Assembly: GCA_027604685.1 (NCBI GenBank)
Contig: JADHYX010000351.1
Location: forward strand, 1-23,390
Reading direction: 5' to 3'
From: Lobulomyces angularis
Lineage: Eukaryota > Chytridiomycota > Chytridiomycetes > Lobulomycetales > Lobulomycetaceae
DNA: 23,390 nucleotides
Numbering within the stretch: the stretch's first letter is position 1; every line of letters begins with the position of its first letter. Below, piece after piece: positions 1 through 11,809 of the stretch. Made by a program: the position numbers and the translations under genes. The notes under the pieces are model-generated. The model saw nothing but the letters and a program-made list of their open reading frames with translations, was not told the origin of the DNA and made no database searches.

Positions 1-2
1 GC

Positions 3-56
3 GGATCTGGAGGTTCTGGAGGATCAGCTGGTGTCGGCGGTGGTCTAAATTGTTAA
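3..56 (+). CDS. Possible 3' end of a Gly/Ser-rich coding region (partial)
   Basis: The first 56 bases are far richer in G and C than the rest of the window. Frame 3 reads as a Gly/Ser run (GSGGSGGSAGVGGG) followed by LNC and a TAA at 54-56. Such a run is typical of a low-complexity protein tail. Frame 1 is also open, ending with TAA at 46-48, and the minus strand has not been excluded, so frame and strand are uncertain. No family can be assigned from so few residues. The sequence turns abruptly AT-rich after it. Confidence 0.3.
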   Translation, partial: GSGGSGGSAGVGGGLNC

Positions 57-191
57 TTTAACCCTATTAAAAAATGGTAATACTTTTCAAATCTATCCGA
101 AACATGACAATGCTTTTTAAATCAATCCGGTCTAAGTTTGTCCTAAGTAGATTGCTGGACTTTCTTAGACTTCTAAACATATAATAAGTTG

Positions 192-1343
192 GTTTTTAGA
201 AGAATAAAAATTCATCAGCTGTTCAGTATCGAAAATAAGGCACTCAAAAGAAAGAGAGGGATTAACCGAGAATTGAGTTTTACTGGAATAATACGAACTG
301 ATCTAGTTGGAGTTTCAGTTAATATAGGTCCTCACCTTCAAAGGTCGAAAAGGAAAAAAAAGAATCAGGTTTAATGGTCCGAATTCCGAGATTCATCTCA
401 ATGACGCTACTGTTGGTTTGGTCAAGGAAAACTTTGTTGTGATCGACCCTAACAAGAGAGACTTACTCTACTGCCTTGGGTCGAATGGGGAGAAAATTCG
501 GTACACCCAACCCCAACGAGTCCATGAAACGAAACAAAAAGATTATATAAGAGGATTCGAGAAGGGTTGACATTGGATGCTGGAATGAATGCCAATCCAA
601 TGGATGTTGTTGTTCCCCATACAACCAGTGACACTGCCGCTTTCAACATATACCTTTCTGAGGATTTCGACAGAAAACAACGATTTTATGGTGTCGGATT
701 TTCTGAAAACTTCGATTCAACACCTTCACCAACACGAAATGTCGGAGGAAAAGTTCCTCGAAAACTTCAAAGGTTCATATGGAATGGAGACGGTCGACAT
801 ACTACGGTTCTTATTGGGGATTGGGACTCAGGAGGTCATACCTTGAGAGGTCAAGTTACGACCAAGGGAAAGGGATTTCGGTAAGAAAACTTCCCACTTT
901 ATATTTAATCATTTAATCTTTATTCTTTATTAGGGAGATGTTTCGTAGGGCTGGGTTTGATGTTTTGATGTTGGATGAATACAAGACGTCAAAGATATTT
1001 CCAGACTGTCAGGGGTAGCCGGTGGAGACTTTCAAAAGGAGGGAGAATCCAAAACCTTGGAGGAATGATGAAGTGACTGTTCATGGGTTTTTGCGCTGCC
1101 AAAGCGAAAATTGTCAACAATTCATATGGTCACCCATCAAGGTTGTGGAATAGGGATGACGTTGCAACTTTGAATCAAAGGTCAATAGTTGAGTCAATGT
1201 TAGCTGGTGAATTTCGTCCCGTCAAGTTCCAAAGAGCTAATCTTCCTGAGTAGTTTACGCTACTCTTGCCAAATGGTGTTGAAGACAGGTATTTTACAAA
1301 TTTTTTGTGTAACTGTTTTAATTTATTTTTGTCCAGATGTTAA
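192..1343 (+). pseudogene. Decayed Fanzor (eukaryotic TnpB-like RNA-guided nuclease) gene
   Basis: The family is a transposon-borne relative of TnpB and Cas12 with a split RuvC nuclease. Pieces in order: FTGIIRTDLVGVSV (about 279-320, the conserved TDG-V-S-type segment); a RuvC-I-like block VVIDPNKRDLLYC with IRYTQPQR (about 436-520); HTTSDTAAFNIYL (about 618-656); IGDWDSGGH with TTKGKGFR (about 815-880); an intron 881-933; the RuvC-II-like LDEYKTSK; a zinc-ribbon remnant; and the RuvC-III-like WNRDDVATLN (about 1148-1177). All three putative catalytic acids (D, E, D) are still encoded. The gene is broken: reading-frame changes near 360, 567, 720, 795 and 1140, in-frame stops at 568-570, 1016-1018 and 1251-1253, and the first zinc-ribbon Cys replaced by Phe (IFPDC). 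A last small intron at 1289-1336 leads to a TAA at 1341-1343. The usual N-terminal region is missing. Neighbouring genes are intact, so sequencing error is an unlikely cause. Confidence 0.82.
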
Positions 1344-1845
1344 AAAACATATTGTCCAAGCACTATGAATTTTGCCTATTTTTTGGCTTTCTAAAAACCA
1401 CTCAAAATTGTTTAAGAAAAGATTAAATTGTAAATTGACGATTTTAAAAGCAGGAAAAAGGGTTAATTAACTAGTTATAACGAAATGATTGAAATACGTC
1501 AACTTTTGCTAGTGTCTTAGAAGAAAAGTTTTGTTTTAAAAAAAAATTTTTTACTATTCTTGTTGAATGAACAATCTGAGATTTTTATGACAATTGATGA
1601 CATTATTTTTGGAAGAGATTGACATATGTTGGAGGGCCTACAGTGGAGCAGTGCTGTTGGCTAATTCAACAGTGAGGATTACTCCGACGTATAGTTTGTT
1701 ACCGCTTTTTAAAATGATAAATGTATAAAACCAAAAAAAATAAGAATTACAAGTGGTATACATTAAGAAATACTAAAACCAAAAATAAAATAATAACCAG
1801 GTGTGGTGTGAAATAAATAAAAATACTTAGTCTGCCTAAAAAAAA
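1344..1845. other. Non-coding stretch between the Fanzor remnant and the kinesin 3' end
   Basis: No convincing ORF or RNA gene was found. It is mostly AT-rich, with a GC-richer block at about 1628-1700 that can fold (listed separately). It must contain the kinesin 3' UTR and perhaps the right end of the Fanzor-bearing element. I saw no clear terminal inverted repeats or target-site duplication. Confidence 0.5.
1645..1685. other. Nested hairpin in a GC-richer block
   Basis: CTGTTG (1654-1659) pairs with CAACAG (1667-1672) around a 7-nt loop, and GGAG (1645-1648) pairs with CTCC (1682-1685) outside it. The block stands out in composition from its AT-rich surroundings and lies about 300 nt after the Fanzor remnant. 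It could be a relic of the element's 3' end or guide RNA, but a fold this short may arise by chance. Confidence 0.3.
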
Positions 1846-4800
1846 TTATGTACTATATCTACTGCGACCATCAGAGTCATCTCTAAATTTAAAGGTGTTG
1901 AGAAATCTGTTAAAAAATTTAGTATTCTTCCTTTTATTCCTTTCCTCTGCAAATTCTATCTCTCGGATAAAACCAGTACTTCTCTGATGTTGTCCACTAG
2001 ACTCCTGTAACTTGTTAGGGGCATCTTCACGAAAAAAACTGTCTGGGAGACTTTTATATCTATTTACGCCTTTTGCACTTACAAAAGGGGGGATATTGTT
2101 ACGATTTTCGGAATTTGAATCAATTGTATTATTATTAAAATTGTCAAGACTTAGATTTACTGGGGGAGCTGGAAGATCTTTAAAAACATCATCAGCTCTG
2201 GAAGCTTCCACATAATTCAATGCAGGTTTCAAATCGGTCTCTATGGATTCTACACTAGATCTGGTGGTATTGGGTTTACTTTCGATATAAATGGTGCCCA
2301 AATAATGGTGGGATTGTTTTAATGTTAGTGCTTTTCTAGGTAATGTGTTTCTGGTTAATTTCCGTTCCGCTTCCAATTTTTTTAGTTCCACGCTTAAGCG
2401 TTCATTGTTTCTGGATAATTCCTGAATTTTATATTGCAGAGATTGTGATACATATCTGGTTCTATTGATTTCATCTTGCTTAACCTCAATCTGCTGTACC
2501 AACTTATCAATAGTCGACCTCAAATTCAGAAACTCTGCTTGGGAAATTAATCCTAAAGGGTCACTACTGACATTACTAACTTCCATGCTTTTCCTAACTT
2601 CGAAACTTTTTCTTTGAGAACTGAGTTCCACGAAATCTGGCCCAACAGATTTATCAATTTTAGTGGTTAGCCTAAACTCTTTATTATTTTGAGACCCAAT
2701 TTCTTGATCGTTACTTTGTAGTTTATGAAGCTCTATCTCAAGTTTTGTTATTAACTGCTCCTGAGAATCAATGGTTTCTTGAAGAGAATTACAACCAGAT
2801 TGCAACCTAAAAGGTTAATATTTAACTTATTTTTATGGTACCTATCCAATTGAAGTCCCAGATTCACATTTTCCTTGGTAATGCTGGCGATTTCTTTATT
2901 TTTTGCTTCCTCACTTAATAAACTTAATGAGATCTTTTCATTTGCATCATTTAACTTTTTTTCCAAAGTAAAAATTTTGTCTTTTGTTTCTAAATATTTT
3001 AAATCCTTTAAATTCACTTTACTATCTAAAAAAAAAAATTTTACTCCTGTTTTCAATTATAAGCGTACCTTTATTGATATTATTCAATTCATTCTTTAAG
3101 TTATTATAAAAATGTTGCAAATTTTCAATTTTTATGGTATCATTTTTATTTCTTGCAATGCTGTCACTTAGCTTTTTATTCAGATTTGAAATAATATCCT
3201 CGTACTCTGCTTTTCTTTTTAAACTATAATTAATTTCATTTTCCAGTTTCATTGTTAAGTTTTCAATCGTTTTGGTTACAGTATTTGCGGTGCTGGAGCT
3301 CTCCAAGAGAAAATCGTCAGAATAGTTTCCACCTTTTCCTTCTTTCATACCTTTTAGTTTAACATTGGCTCTGGATATTTCTAACTCGTGATGAAGTTGA
3401 TCTAACTTAGCGTTTTTTAAATTCAAATCTTCTTCCAATGCAGCTAATTTGGTTTTCAAAGACTTTACTTCCTCATTCTTTGCAGTCATCTTTATTTCAA
3501 ATTCTTCCAATAAACAATTTCCTTCTTTTTCATATACAATTCTGTTTTCATAGTTTTCTTTTTCTCTTTTAAGAGATTCTTCAAGTTTTGCTACTTTTTC
3601 TTTCAAAACCGAATTTTCCACTTCCACTTCGTATTTAAAACTTAACTCTTTTTGAATTGTCAAAAATTTTTCATTTATTTCTCTGACCTTTAACTCCAGT
3701 CCATCTCTATTTGTTAAATCTTGCTGCAATTCCTTTTCTCTTATTTTCACATCCTTTACAAACGCCTCAAACTCCAGCTTCAGTGAACTGGATTTTAAAA
3801 TTTCTTTTTCTAAAGCTGATTCTAAATTCTTTATTTTTATTATTGAAATTTCAGATTCATCTTTAAATATAGAACTGCTTTTTAAATTTTCTTCCATAAA
3901 ATTACGGTTTATTGCTTTTTCGCTTTCTAAAGTAGCTTCAAGCTGATTTATTCTCAAAATAAATTTGTTTGATTCTTCTTTACTGGCCAAAGCCAAACTA
4001 TTAAACTGTAACTTCTGATTTTCAAGTAATTTTTCCACTTTTTGGCACTTGAGAGCGCCATTATCGACTAATTTTTGAAGTTCTACTTGTTTCTTTAGCA
4101 GTTCCTTATTTTCGCTAGTGCAATTTTGTAGGTCATTAAGAAGAAGGGTTCTCTCTTTTTCAATATTATCAAAAATTAGTTTATTGGAAGCTTCAATCTG
4201 CAAATATTCTTGATTTTTTTGCTCTTGAATAATTTTCAATTCATCAATTTCAGATTTTAAAGTATTAATTTCCTCCTCCTGCACCAAATTTTTCTTTTCT
4301 AAATTGGTGATTTTTTCCGTTCCTGTGATATGCAGCATCTTACTATTTTCATAACTTGCATTTAAAATATTCATTTTTTTAGTTAAATTCATATTTTTTG
4401 TAGCTTCCGCTTCCAAATCAAGTTGCAAGTCAACAATTCTTTTCTTTTCTTTATTAAGTTGCATTTCCAAGTCTTGAAAATTTTTTTCATAGTCTTTCAT
4501 GAGATTATCTGATACTTTCTCAGAATCTGTTGCATCTCGCAAGGTTCCTCTAGTCCCGCATTTTAAAGTTTCAAAATTTAATGCCTTCTCGGCTAATTTT
4601 TCCTCCAATCGTTCTATGGTGCTTTTTTGTTGCGCCTGTATCGCTTGACTTTCCGCTAATTTTTTCCACATACTTTTTATTGTAACGGTATCTTCTTTTG
4701 TATTTTCACCAGCAGAAGAATTCGTTCCTTTAATTATATTCAGCTTGTTTTTGAATACAGTTAAAGCATTTTCAGCTTCACTTTTTTGAGCTATTGCAGC

Positions 4801-7800
4801 AACTAACTCCAACTCTTTATTTTCAAGCTGCTGTTTCAATAATTTTATCGTTTCCTCGTTTTTTTGAACTGCAGTTGAATACTTCGATACTTGAGATCTC
4901 TGAATATTTACCTCTAATGAAAGTGACTCTAAATCTGAGTTTAACTTTTGATTTTCATTAAATAATTTTTGGTAACGCAAGTCATTAATCCAAGAAACAG
5001 ACGAAGGAGTTTGCCCATCTGCGGCTTCCTCTACTGCCTTAGATCTGGGCACACTTAACTTTTCTTTATTCAATTGAGATATACTTAGCTTCTTATTGAG
5101 GTCAATATTAATTTCGTGCAAGCTTTTTAATTCTTCCTCTAACTGCTTAATCTGGGTAGTTTCCTTATCAAAGCGGCCATCCTTGCTAAGCAAAGGATTT
5201 ATAGCTTCCGATTCTGAAACTTTTTTTTCTAGCTTTTCAATTTCCATTGTTAATTGGCACCTTAGTTCAATTGCTTCAGTTTCACAATTTTTATGGGTGT
5301 GTTCTAATTCTGCAAATTTACCTTCTATTACTTTTTTTTCTTCCTTTAGTTGTGCGTTAACAGTTAGCAAGGAAGAGTTTTCTGTTTGTAGTTTTTCGAG
5401 TGTAATCGTGTTTAAGTTGATTATATCTTCAGAATTCAAAATTTTTTCTCTTAATACTTTTATTTCCACTTCCCTTACATTTGCTTCATTTAGTAAATTT
5501 GATTTTTTTTCTTCAGAAGCCAATAAATACTGCTGTAAAGTTTCTAATTCAGTGGCTATAGAGCCTTTTTGGTTTGTAACTCTACTATTAGTATTTTCCA
5601 TGCTATCTAGCTTCATTTTGTAAATTGTAGAATTAACTTCAGGCTTTTTTATGAATGAATTTTCGTCAACTTCCAATTCCTGTAACTGGATAGAACATAA
5701 ATTAAGTTGTGTGTTCAATCTGAGATTTTCTGCTACCGCAGCATTTAATTTTTCTTCACTGGTGTTTAATAAATTTTCAAAATTTGATTTCAGTTCTAAC
5801 GTGTCATTTAGCTGCGCTATTAGTACCTCACAAATACTCGAAATATATGGTATATCTACTTCCAAAATTTTAAAGTTTGCAACCAATGAATTTAATTCAT
5901 CATAATTCATATCTTCTTTTTTGGGGAAGGTGCAGTTGTCGAAGTTAATGGAATTTTCTAACATTTTTTTCAGTGCTTTACAACTTAACGTTAATTTTTT
6001 GAATTCTCCAGCGGACAAATTTAGTTCTACTTCCAGGATAGATTTTTCTTCAGTTAACTTTACAATGTCATTTTCTAACGAGGTACACTTGTTCTGAGCA
6101 GTATTCAGTTCTGAAATTCTTTCGTTAATTTGTTTTTCTAATGCCGTGGCCTGAATTTTTAATTTCTCTAAGTCTTCAGCTTGCAGTGAATATTCCAATT
6201 TGAAATTTTTCTCTTTTTCAACCAAGCTTACGTTACAGTAAGTAAGATCCAATTCTAGTTTTTCTATGATTGCACTTTTGTTTAAATCAGCATTCTTTAG
6301 TTGAATAATTTCTTCGTTGTATCTAACTTCCTCAGCCGATTTTGCGTCCATGGACTCTTTCAACTGAATCTCACAAAGATTAAATTGCTTTTGAATTGCC
6401 TGTTTTTCTTTTTTCAGTATTTCTAATTCTTTAGTAATCTCCACATAAAGACCATTTGATTTTTTTTTATCTGCTTTAAACTTTTCTTCCTGCATTTTGC
6501 AAGTTTCTAAATTTGTCTTAAGTTTTTCTACCTCATTCTTTAATTCGGTAACTTCCGTTAACAGTGGTCCGCTATCCTTAAAATCTAGGGACTTTTTAAT
6601 TGTGACATTTTTTTCACTTAAGTCTTTTTTCAATATTTCTAGCTCCAGCGTCAAGACAGATTGAATCTGATTTAATTCATTCAACTGCTTTTTTAATAAT
6701 TTGTTTTCTCCAATAATGCTTTGAAATGTAAAATTTTGGGCTTCGGTTCGCAATAAATTATCTTTAAGAATTTCAATTTCTGCTGTTTTCTCCTCTAACA
6801 AAAACTTGGTATCATCTTCTAATTCTAAGGCTTTAGTCTTGATTTCCACTTTTTCCATCTCTAATATCTTAAATTCGGCTTCTAAATTTTTTAGTGCAAC
6901 CGTTTTGCTTTCCAGTAAAGCCTTCCATTCTTCCAACTCCATATCATTTTTTTTCTGCTTCTCTTCTTTAAATACAGTAAATTCATTTTGCAGATTCAAA
7001 CATTTCTTTTTTTCAGACTCTGTAGTAATACAGAAAAATTAAAATGAAAAAGTGGATAGCAATATAAAACCTAATTTTTCATTGAAATCTAGAATTAATT
7101 GCTCCTCTTTGCTTTCGCATAAGTGCAGCTTTGTTTCCAATTCACTTAACTGCTGTACCAGTTTACTTTTTGCATCAAAAGAATATACTTCATCACTGCT
7201 GGAAACCTTAAACGATGCACTTCTGCACTTATCAACACTTTCTCGGTTTACGAAATGACTATCATTTGCAATACTAAGATTCTCACCCTCTTTATTAGTA
7301 TGTTCGTTAAAAAGCTCATTTAAAGATTCCATCAATATATTACAATTGCTCTCTCCTAAACTGCCCTTCATAGCATCAATTTTCTGCTCCAACCCGCACT
7401 TAAAATTATTTATGTTCAAGTGAGCTAAAATTTTATCAGATTCAATTTCATTCCTTGAATTATTCAACTTCATTTCCAGGAGTTGTACCACATTTTCTAA
7501 CTCTTCACGATTTGCTAACTGCTTTTCAAGTCCTAAAATATAATCTTCACTCTCATTTAATTCACCTTTTACACTAGCATACTTTTCTTTTAATTCAGCA
7601 ATGAGATTAGTGTGCTTTGATAAAAGGTTAGTTGACATATTTAATCTATCCTCAAGTTCTAAAAAGTATTTAAATAACAAAAATGTAGGGAGGTAATACC
7701 AAGCACATATGCCTCTGTTACTCTTTCTCTTTCATTACACTGAAACAATTTTTGTTCCATTTCTAATAATCGAGTAGATGCATTTTGGTGAGTTTCATGC

Positions 7801-9757
7801 GCTTTTGCGAGTTGAAGTTCTAAATCTTCAATTTGACTAAGGTAGGTCTAAAAATATTAATAAGTTATTCAATTTTTTTTCATTACTTGAGCGGCCCCAG
7901 TAATTTCTCTGAGCTCAATCTTTAATTTTTTATTTGCTTTATCGCTTTCACTCTCCTTTTTTTTCAGTCTAGAAGGCACAGGAATCGAACTTATCGTAGT
8001 ATTTGATATCACGCTCTCTGTATCACTCATAAATTCACCAATGCTTTCGGCAGGTAAAGGGCTTGAAAGCAACCGGTATGTATTTTCACTTTGAATTAAT
8101 GCCAGATCGTTTGACACATACTCGTACTGATGCCTTAAGTCATTTTTACTTTGAATCAACAAAGCTACTTGCTGCTTTAACAGAATATTTTCCCTTTTGG
8201 AATCTTCAAGCTTTTGAAAAGCTAAAAAAAAATAAAATAACAGATTTTCAAATTCAGATACCCTCTTCATTTTTAGATGTATTCTGCCAAGAACTCAACT
8301 CCTCCTTAAGTAACTTAATTTGTTCCTTCATTGCACTAACCTCTGAGTCATAAGAAAAGTTTTTAACCGCCACATTTTTTATATTTCGAGTCCTATTGGC
8401 GTAATTCAAAGTATTCAAAGTCTCTGCCATACTAAAGTTGCAAGAAATTAATTAAAAAAAAAATTAAAAAATTAAAATTTTCTACTCTGAAAAAGCTTCG
8501 GAAACACACGCAATCTTTAAAAAAGAGGAAATTAATTAATTAAAACAAAAACTTTCCTTACCATGAGAGTTTTTGAATTACCACCTAATGAATCTTGTAA
8601 TAAACGCGTTAACTTTGACTCCCTGTATGGAATGTGTGCAGCTTTTTCATCAGACAATGCAAAAATGACATTTCCCAAAGCTAAAAGACCAGAATTAATA
8701 GAGATGCCTTCTCTCTGCCTATCACCGACTGCGTTTGTCCTTTTTAGCCTTTCACTACCGGCTAAATCCACAAAGTGAATTTTTGAAAACAAAATCTGCC
8801 AATCTCCTGTCTTTCTTTTAGTTATAGGGTCAATTTCTGAATATGGATCCTCAATCCAACGATTTTGTCTCAAGTTAAGTGAAAAGATTGCGTGAGACCT
8901 GGATGAGTATCCATTTAGATCCGTTAGTGCCGTGGTTCTATAAAATTTATAAAATAATTGAAGTAATTAATAAAATACCGGGATTCTAAACCATTATGTA
9001 AAAGATGCAGCAGTTCTTCCTTACTTTCAACAACAATTTCCTTAGCTCCAGTACACGTTATCTGTCCAGAAGGAGTTTCCCTGATTTGTACTTGTTGAGT
9101 GGCATTTTGGTACCAATTAGGATTAGTTCGTTTTTCTTTTGCAGTAGGTTGATTTAATAAATCTAACAAATCTTCATTATAAATTTCTAGGAAAGAACAC
9201 GTCATTTGATATTGAGATTCAGTATCCTCATTTAATTTTTGAAAAATATATGAAGAACATCTAGGAATTAAACCATCCAAGATTTCATTATTAGATGTAT
9301 TTGGTAATGTACCCATAGTATAAGATTTTCCACTATTAGTCTGACCATAACACAACACTGAAGCATTATAACCTAATAAAACATTTTTGGTATTATAGAT
9401 TGTGAAAAATTAGTGTACCTTGGGTAAAATTATTTAGTAATTCCTTAATATTGCTGTTGAAAATTGAAGCTTGGGTAGAATTCGGCCCAAAAACCTAAAA
9501 GTGTCATTTTAGAAGGTAAATTAAAAATTGAAAATTAAAAAAATAACTACTTGATCAAAAGAAAATATTTTTCTTTTATCAATTTTAATGGAATTTTGAG
9601 GAATAACATCGATTACAGAACGGCAACCTAGAAATGAAAGCTTAGAGTTAGCTGAAACATTGATAAAACCTTTTGATCCAGAAGGATAAAGAGTAGGCTT
9701 AATCCTTAATGCAACAGTTATAGATGAGGATTCATTAATTGTTTCGTGCTCTTCCAT
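1846..9757 (-). CDS. Giant kinesin-4-type motor protein, 2,472 aa, 12 exons
   Basis: A plus-end microtubule motor by family. Exons: 9757-9551, 9494-9419, 9372-8979, 8937-8562, 8514-8486, 8431-8262, 8221-7887, 7847-7700, 7658-7071, 7019-3069, 3025-2842, 2806-1846; all phases match and the sum is 7,419 nt. The start is the ATG giving [12 protein letters not shown] just before the first motor strand; the longer ORF opens with TTG. The motor spans residues 1 to about 380: P-loop GQTNSGKS (104-111), switch I NGYSSRSH (234-241), switch II DLAGSE (283-288), then the kinesin-4-like [28 protein letters not shown] and [17 protein letters not shown]. From about 380 to beyond 2,100 it is almost pure Lys/Glu/Leu coiled coil, followed by a polar, probably disordered tail. 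No C-terminal WD40 or Cys-rich domain is visible. It is much longer than KIF4 (about 1,200 aa). Exon 10 is a single 3,951-nt exon in an otherwise intron-dense gene; exon 5 is only 29 nt. Confidence 0.93.
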
Positions 9758-10171
9758 AATATTGTTAATTAACAAAAGAAGAATTTTGTTTTAGTACTTT
9801 TTTTTTTAAGGTGCAAAATTAGCCATAAAGAGTGTGGCTTTAAATTGAACTAGTCTTTGCACAAATACCAATATACTGAAAATAGATTTTATACAAAATA
9901 TCTCTTTTCGAACAATTTTATGTTAAAGATTTGTTGCAACATTGGCAAGGAGCAAATTAAAGCACATCAACAGATTGAAAACAACTTTGTCCATTAATTT
10001 TAAAAGGATCATGTCAAAAAAAGTACAAGAATATTGCTTAGTATAAAAAAAAAACCTTATTTTTAAGTCCATTAAAATTTGTGTTTTTCAAAAGTAATCT
10101 ACCAAATCAAACTTCACATATTTCATATTTCATAGTTAATTTTTTAATTCTTTTTTTTTTTTTGTTTAATC
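9758..10171. promoter_or_regulatory. Divergent intergenic region between kinesin and La genes
   Basis: These 414 nt separate the start codons of two divergent genes and must hold both promoters and 5' UTRs. A TATAAA lies at 10042-10047 on the plus strand, 125 nt before the La ATG. A long T run (10151-10163) precedes that ATG. No ORF or other conserved feature was recognised. Confidence 0.5.
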
Positions 10172-11187
10172 ATGTCTGCCGTATTATCAACAGAAGAGAA
10201 CAATCAAAAAAAAATTGAAATTAAAAAACAAATTGAGTTTTATTTTGGAGGTAATGTTAAATGAATTTTTTTATCATTAATTTATTTGTTAGACATAAGT
10301 TTACCTAAAGATAAGTTTCTACTCGGTGAAATAGCTAAAAATGAAAATGGATTTGTTTCTTTGGATACCTTGCTTTCTTTTAATAGACTTAAATCTATTT
10401 CTGAAGATAAAGATTTAATTAAGGAAGCACTAAAAGATAGTGAATTCTTGGAAGTTGATGATGAAAAGAATATGGTTAAGAGGACTACCCAAATTCAAAA
10501 AACTATTCTTAATTGGAATCATGGTGTTTACGTTGTAAGTTTATTTTTTAAAAATTGAAATTTTTATTTTCTTTTGTTCAGTCTGGATTTCCGGAGGACT
10601 TGAAAGATATTGTTGGAACAGCAAAAGAAATCTTTAATCAATTTGGGAATGTAAATTTTGTGAAAATTTTGAGAAATAAAGATAAATTGTTTAAAGTAAA
10701 ATAGAGTATTTTTTTGCAAAATTTAAGTAATTTTTTTTAGGGAGATGTTTTAATCGATTTCAACGCTGAAGAACCAGCCGCAAAAGCACTTGAAAAAAAA
10801 ACTTTAGAATATAATGGCTCGACATTGAAAATTATAAAAAAAAATACTTTTTATGAAGAAATCAAAAATAAGGAATATGGTACTAGAAAAAAAGATAGAT
10901 ATGAAGAATTCCCACAACTTTCTTATTTGCCGAAATTAGTAGTCAACGAACAAGAAATTAAAAATAAATTTAAAGCAAATAAAAACAAATCAAAAGGTGA
11001 TAAAAAATCTGTCAAAAAGGCCAGCGAAAAGGTTGAAAGGAAAGACCAAAAGGTTGATGAAAATGAAAAAAAAAAAATAGAAGAAAACGGAAAAGCTGCT
11101 CAAAAGCAGGATTTAACTGGTAAAAGAAAGGCGGAAGAAACTAATGACAGTGAAGAACTTAAAAAAGTTAAAGTAGGTGAAGAGTGA
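10172..11187 (+). CDS. La-family RNA-binding protein (Lhp1/Sla1-like), 293 aa
   Basis: La binds the UUU-OH 3' ends of new RNA polymerase III transcripts, protects them and helps tRNA maturation; it is mainly nuclear. Exons: 10172-10250, 10293-10534, 10582-10695, 10741-11187 (882 nt, stop TGA). The La motif begins QIEFYFGDISLPKDKFLL (across the first intron) and continues with GFVSLDTLLSFNRLKSI, matching the family's aromatic and basic pattern. An RRM follows: GVYVSGFPED, then FGNVNFVKILRNK (RNP-like strands) and GDVLIDFNAEEPAAKAL. The last 75 or so residues are a Lys/Glu-rich tail with likely nuclear-localisation clusters. No second RRM is seen. Length and plan match the short yeast La proteins (about 275-300 aa) rather than the longer animal La. 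The start is the first ATG, placed just before the La motif. Confidence 0.93.
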
Positions 11188-11202
11188 TAGTACTGATGTT
11201 TC

Positions 11203-11208
11203 AATAAA
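11203..11208 (+). terminator. Candidate polyadenylation signal of the La gene
   Basis: AATAAA begins 16 nt after the La stop codon, in the 178-nt gap between the convergent La and Urm1 genes. In such AT-rich DNA a chance match is quite possible. Confidence 0.35.
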
Positions 11209-11365
11209 GTTAATATTTTCTTCTTAATGTAGTTAAATTGAGAATTATGCATAAATTTTTTCAATATTTTTTATTTTCTATTTTTGCAGTTATAAGATGC
11301 CCCAAATATTAGTTGTATGTGCATGAATAAGAAATTATTTTGAAAGGTATAAATCATTTAATAAC

Positions 11366-11713
11366 CTAGCCACCGTGCAATGTTGATATAAGAACTATTG
11401 TATCCTCATCTTTTAATTGGTAGTCATACTGTCCCTCTAATTCCCAATCAGATTCATTAACTAAAACTAGTATTCCCGGCCTTCTGCGAAAAATCAAAGA
11501 AAAAATTAAAAATAGAAAATAACAAAAAAAAAAATGAAAATCAACATACAGTTTTTCATCTTTTAAAAATAATTCTTTATTTTGAGTTATTAACTCAGAT
11601 TCAATTTTTTTGAATAAATTTTTCAAGCTACTGTCCTCCACTACCACTGAAGTTTGCTTTAAACCATCGAATAGTAGTTCTAATCCTCCACTAAATTCTA
11701 AATTAATTTTCAT
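11366..11713 (-). CDS. URM1: Urm1, ubiquitin-related modifier / sulfur carrier, 93 aa
   Basis: Urm1 is a ubiquitin-fold protein whose C-terminal Gly-Gly is adenylated and turned into a thiocarboxylate by the E1-like Uba4. It supplies sulfur for 2-thiolation of the tRNA wobble uridine and can also be conjugated to proteins. Two exons: 11713-11550 and 11483-11366, joined in phase as DEKLRPGILVLVNESDWEL; total 282 nt. Diagnostic features are RPGILVLVNESDWELEG, the DEDTIVLISTL strand and the exact C-terminal HGG. The N-terminus (MKINLEFSGGLELLFDG) is the usual first beta-hairpin. Length matches the family (about 95-100 aa). The start ATG is the only reasonable one and lies 110 nt from the start of the divergent membrane-protein gene. 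The cognate E1 is not in this window. Confidence 0.95.
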   Translation of the reverse strand: MKINLEFSGGLELLFDGLKQTSVVVEDSSLKNLFKKIESELITQNKELFLKDEKLYVDFHFFFCYFLFLIFSLIFRRRPGILVLVNESDWELEGQYDYQLKDEDTIVLISTLHGG

Positions 11714-11777
11714 TCTGCAAAAATTCTAAATTTAAAGATTTTAAATAATTTTAATTTTTTTAGAAAAGAAATTTTGC

Positions 11778-11809
<32 letters not shown>

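Noticed and set aside
192..1343. Bacterial contamination or a bacterial TnpB insertion
   Set aside because: The fragments contain spliceosomal introns and the Fanzor-type motifs IRYTQPQR and DEYKTSK, and it is joined to AT-rich eukaryotic DNA.
5096..5623. 175-codon plus-strand ORF, plus several others inside the kinesin gene
   Set aside because: They are Ser/Phe-rich mirror images of Lys/Glu/Leu coiled-coil codons, with no family resemblance.
8063..8353. 96-codon plus-strand ORF across the kinesin neck region
   Set aside because: It overlaps two kinesin exons and their intron on the opposite strand and shows no recognisable domain.
1846..9757. Assignment as CENP-E (kinesin-7) because of the very long coiled coil
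   Set aside because: Motor signatures ([50 protein letters not shown]) match kinesin-4 better.
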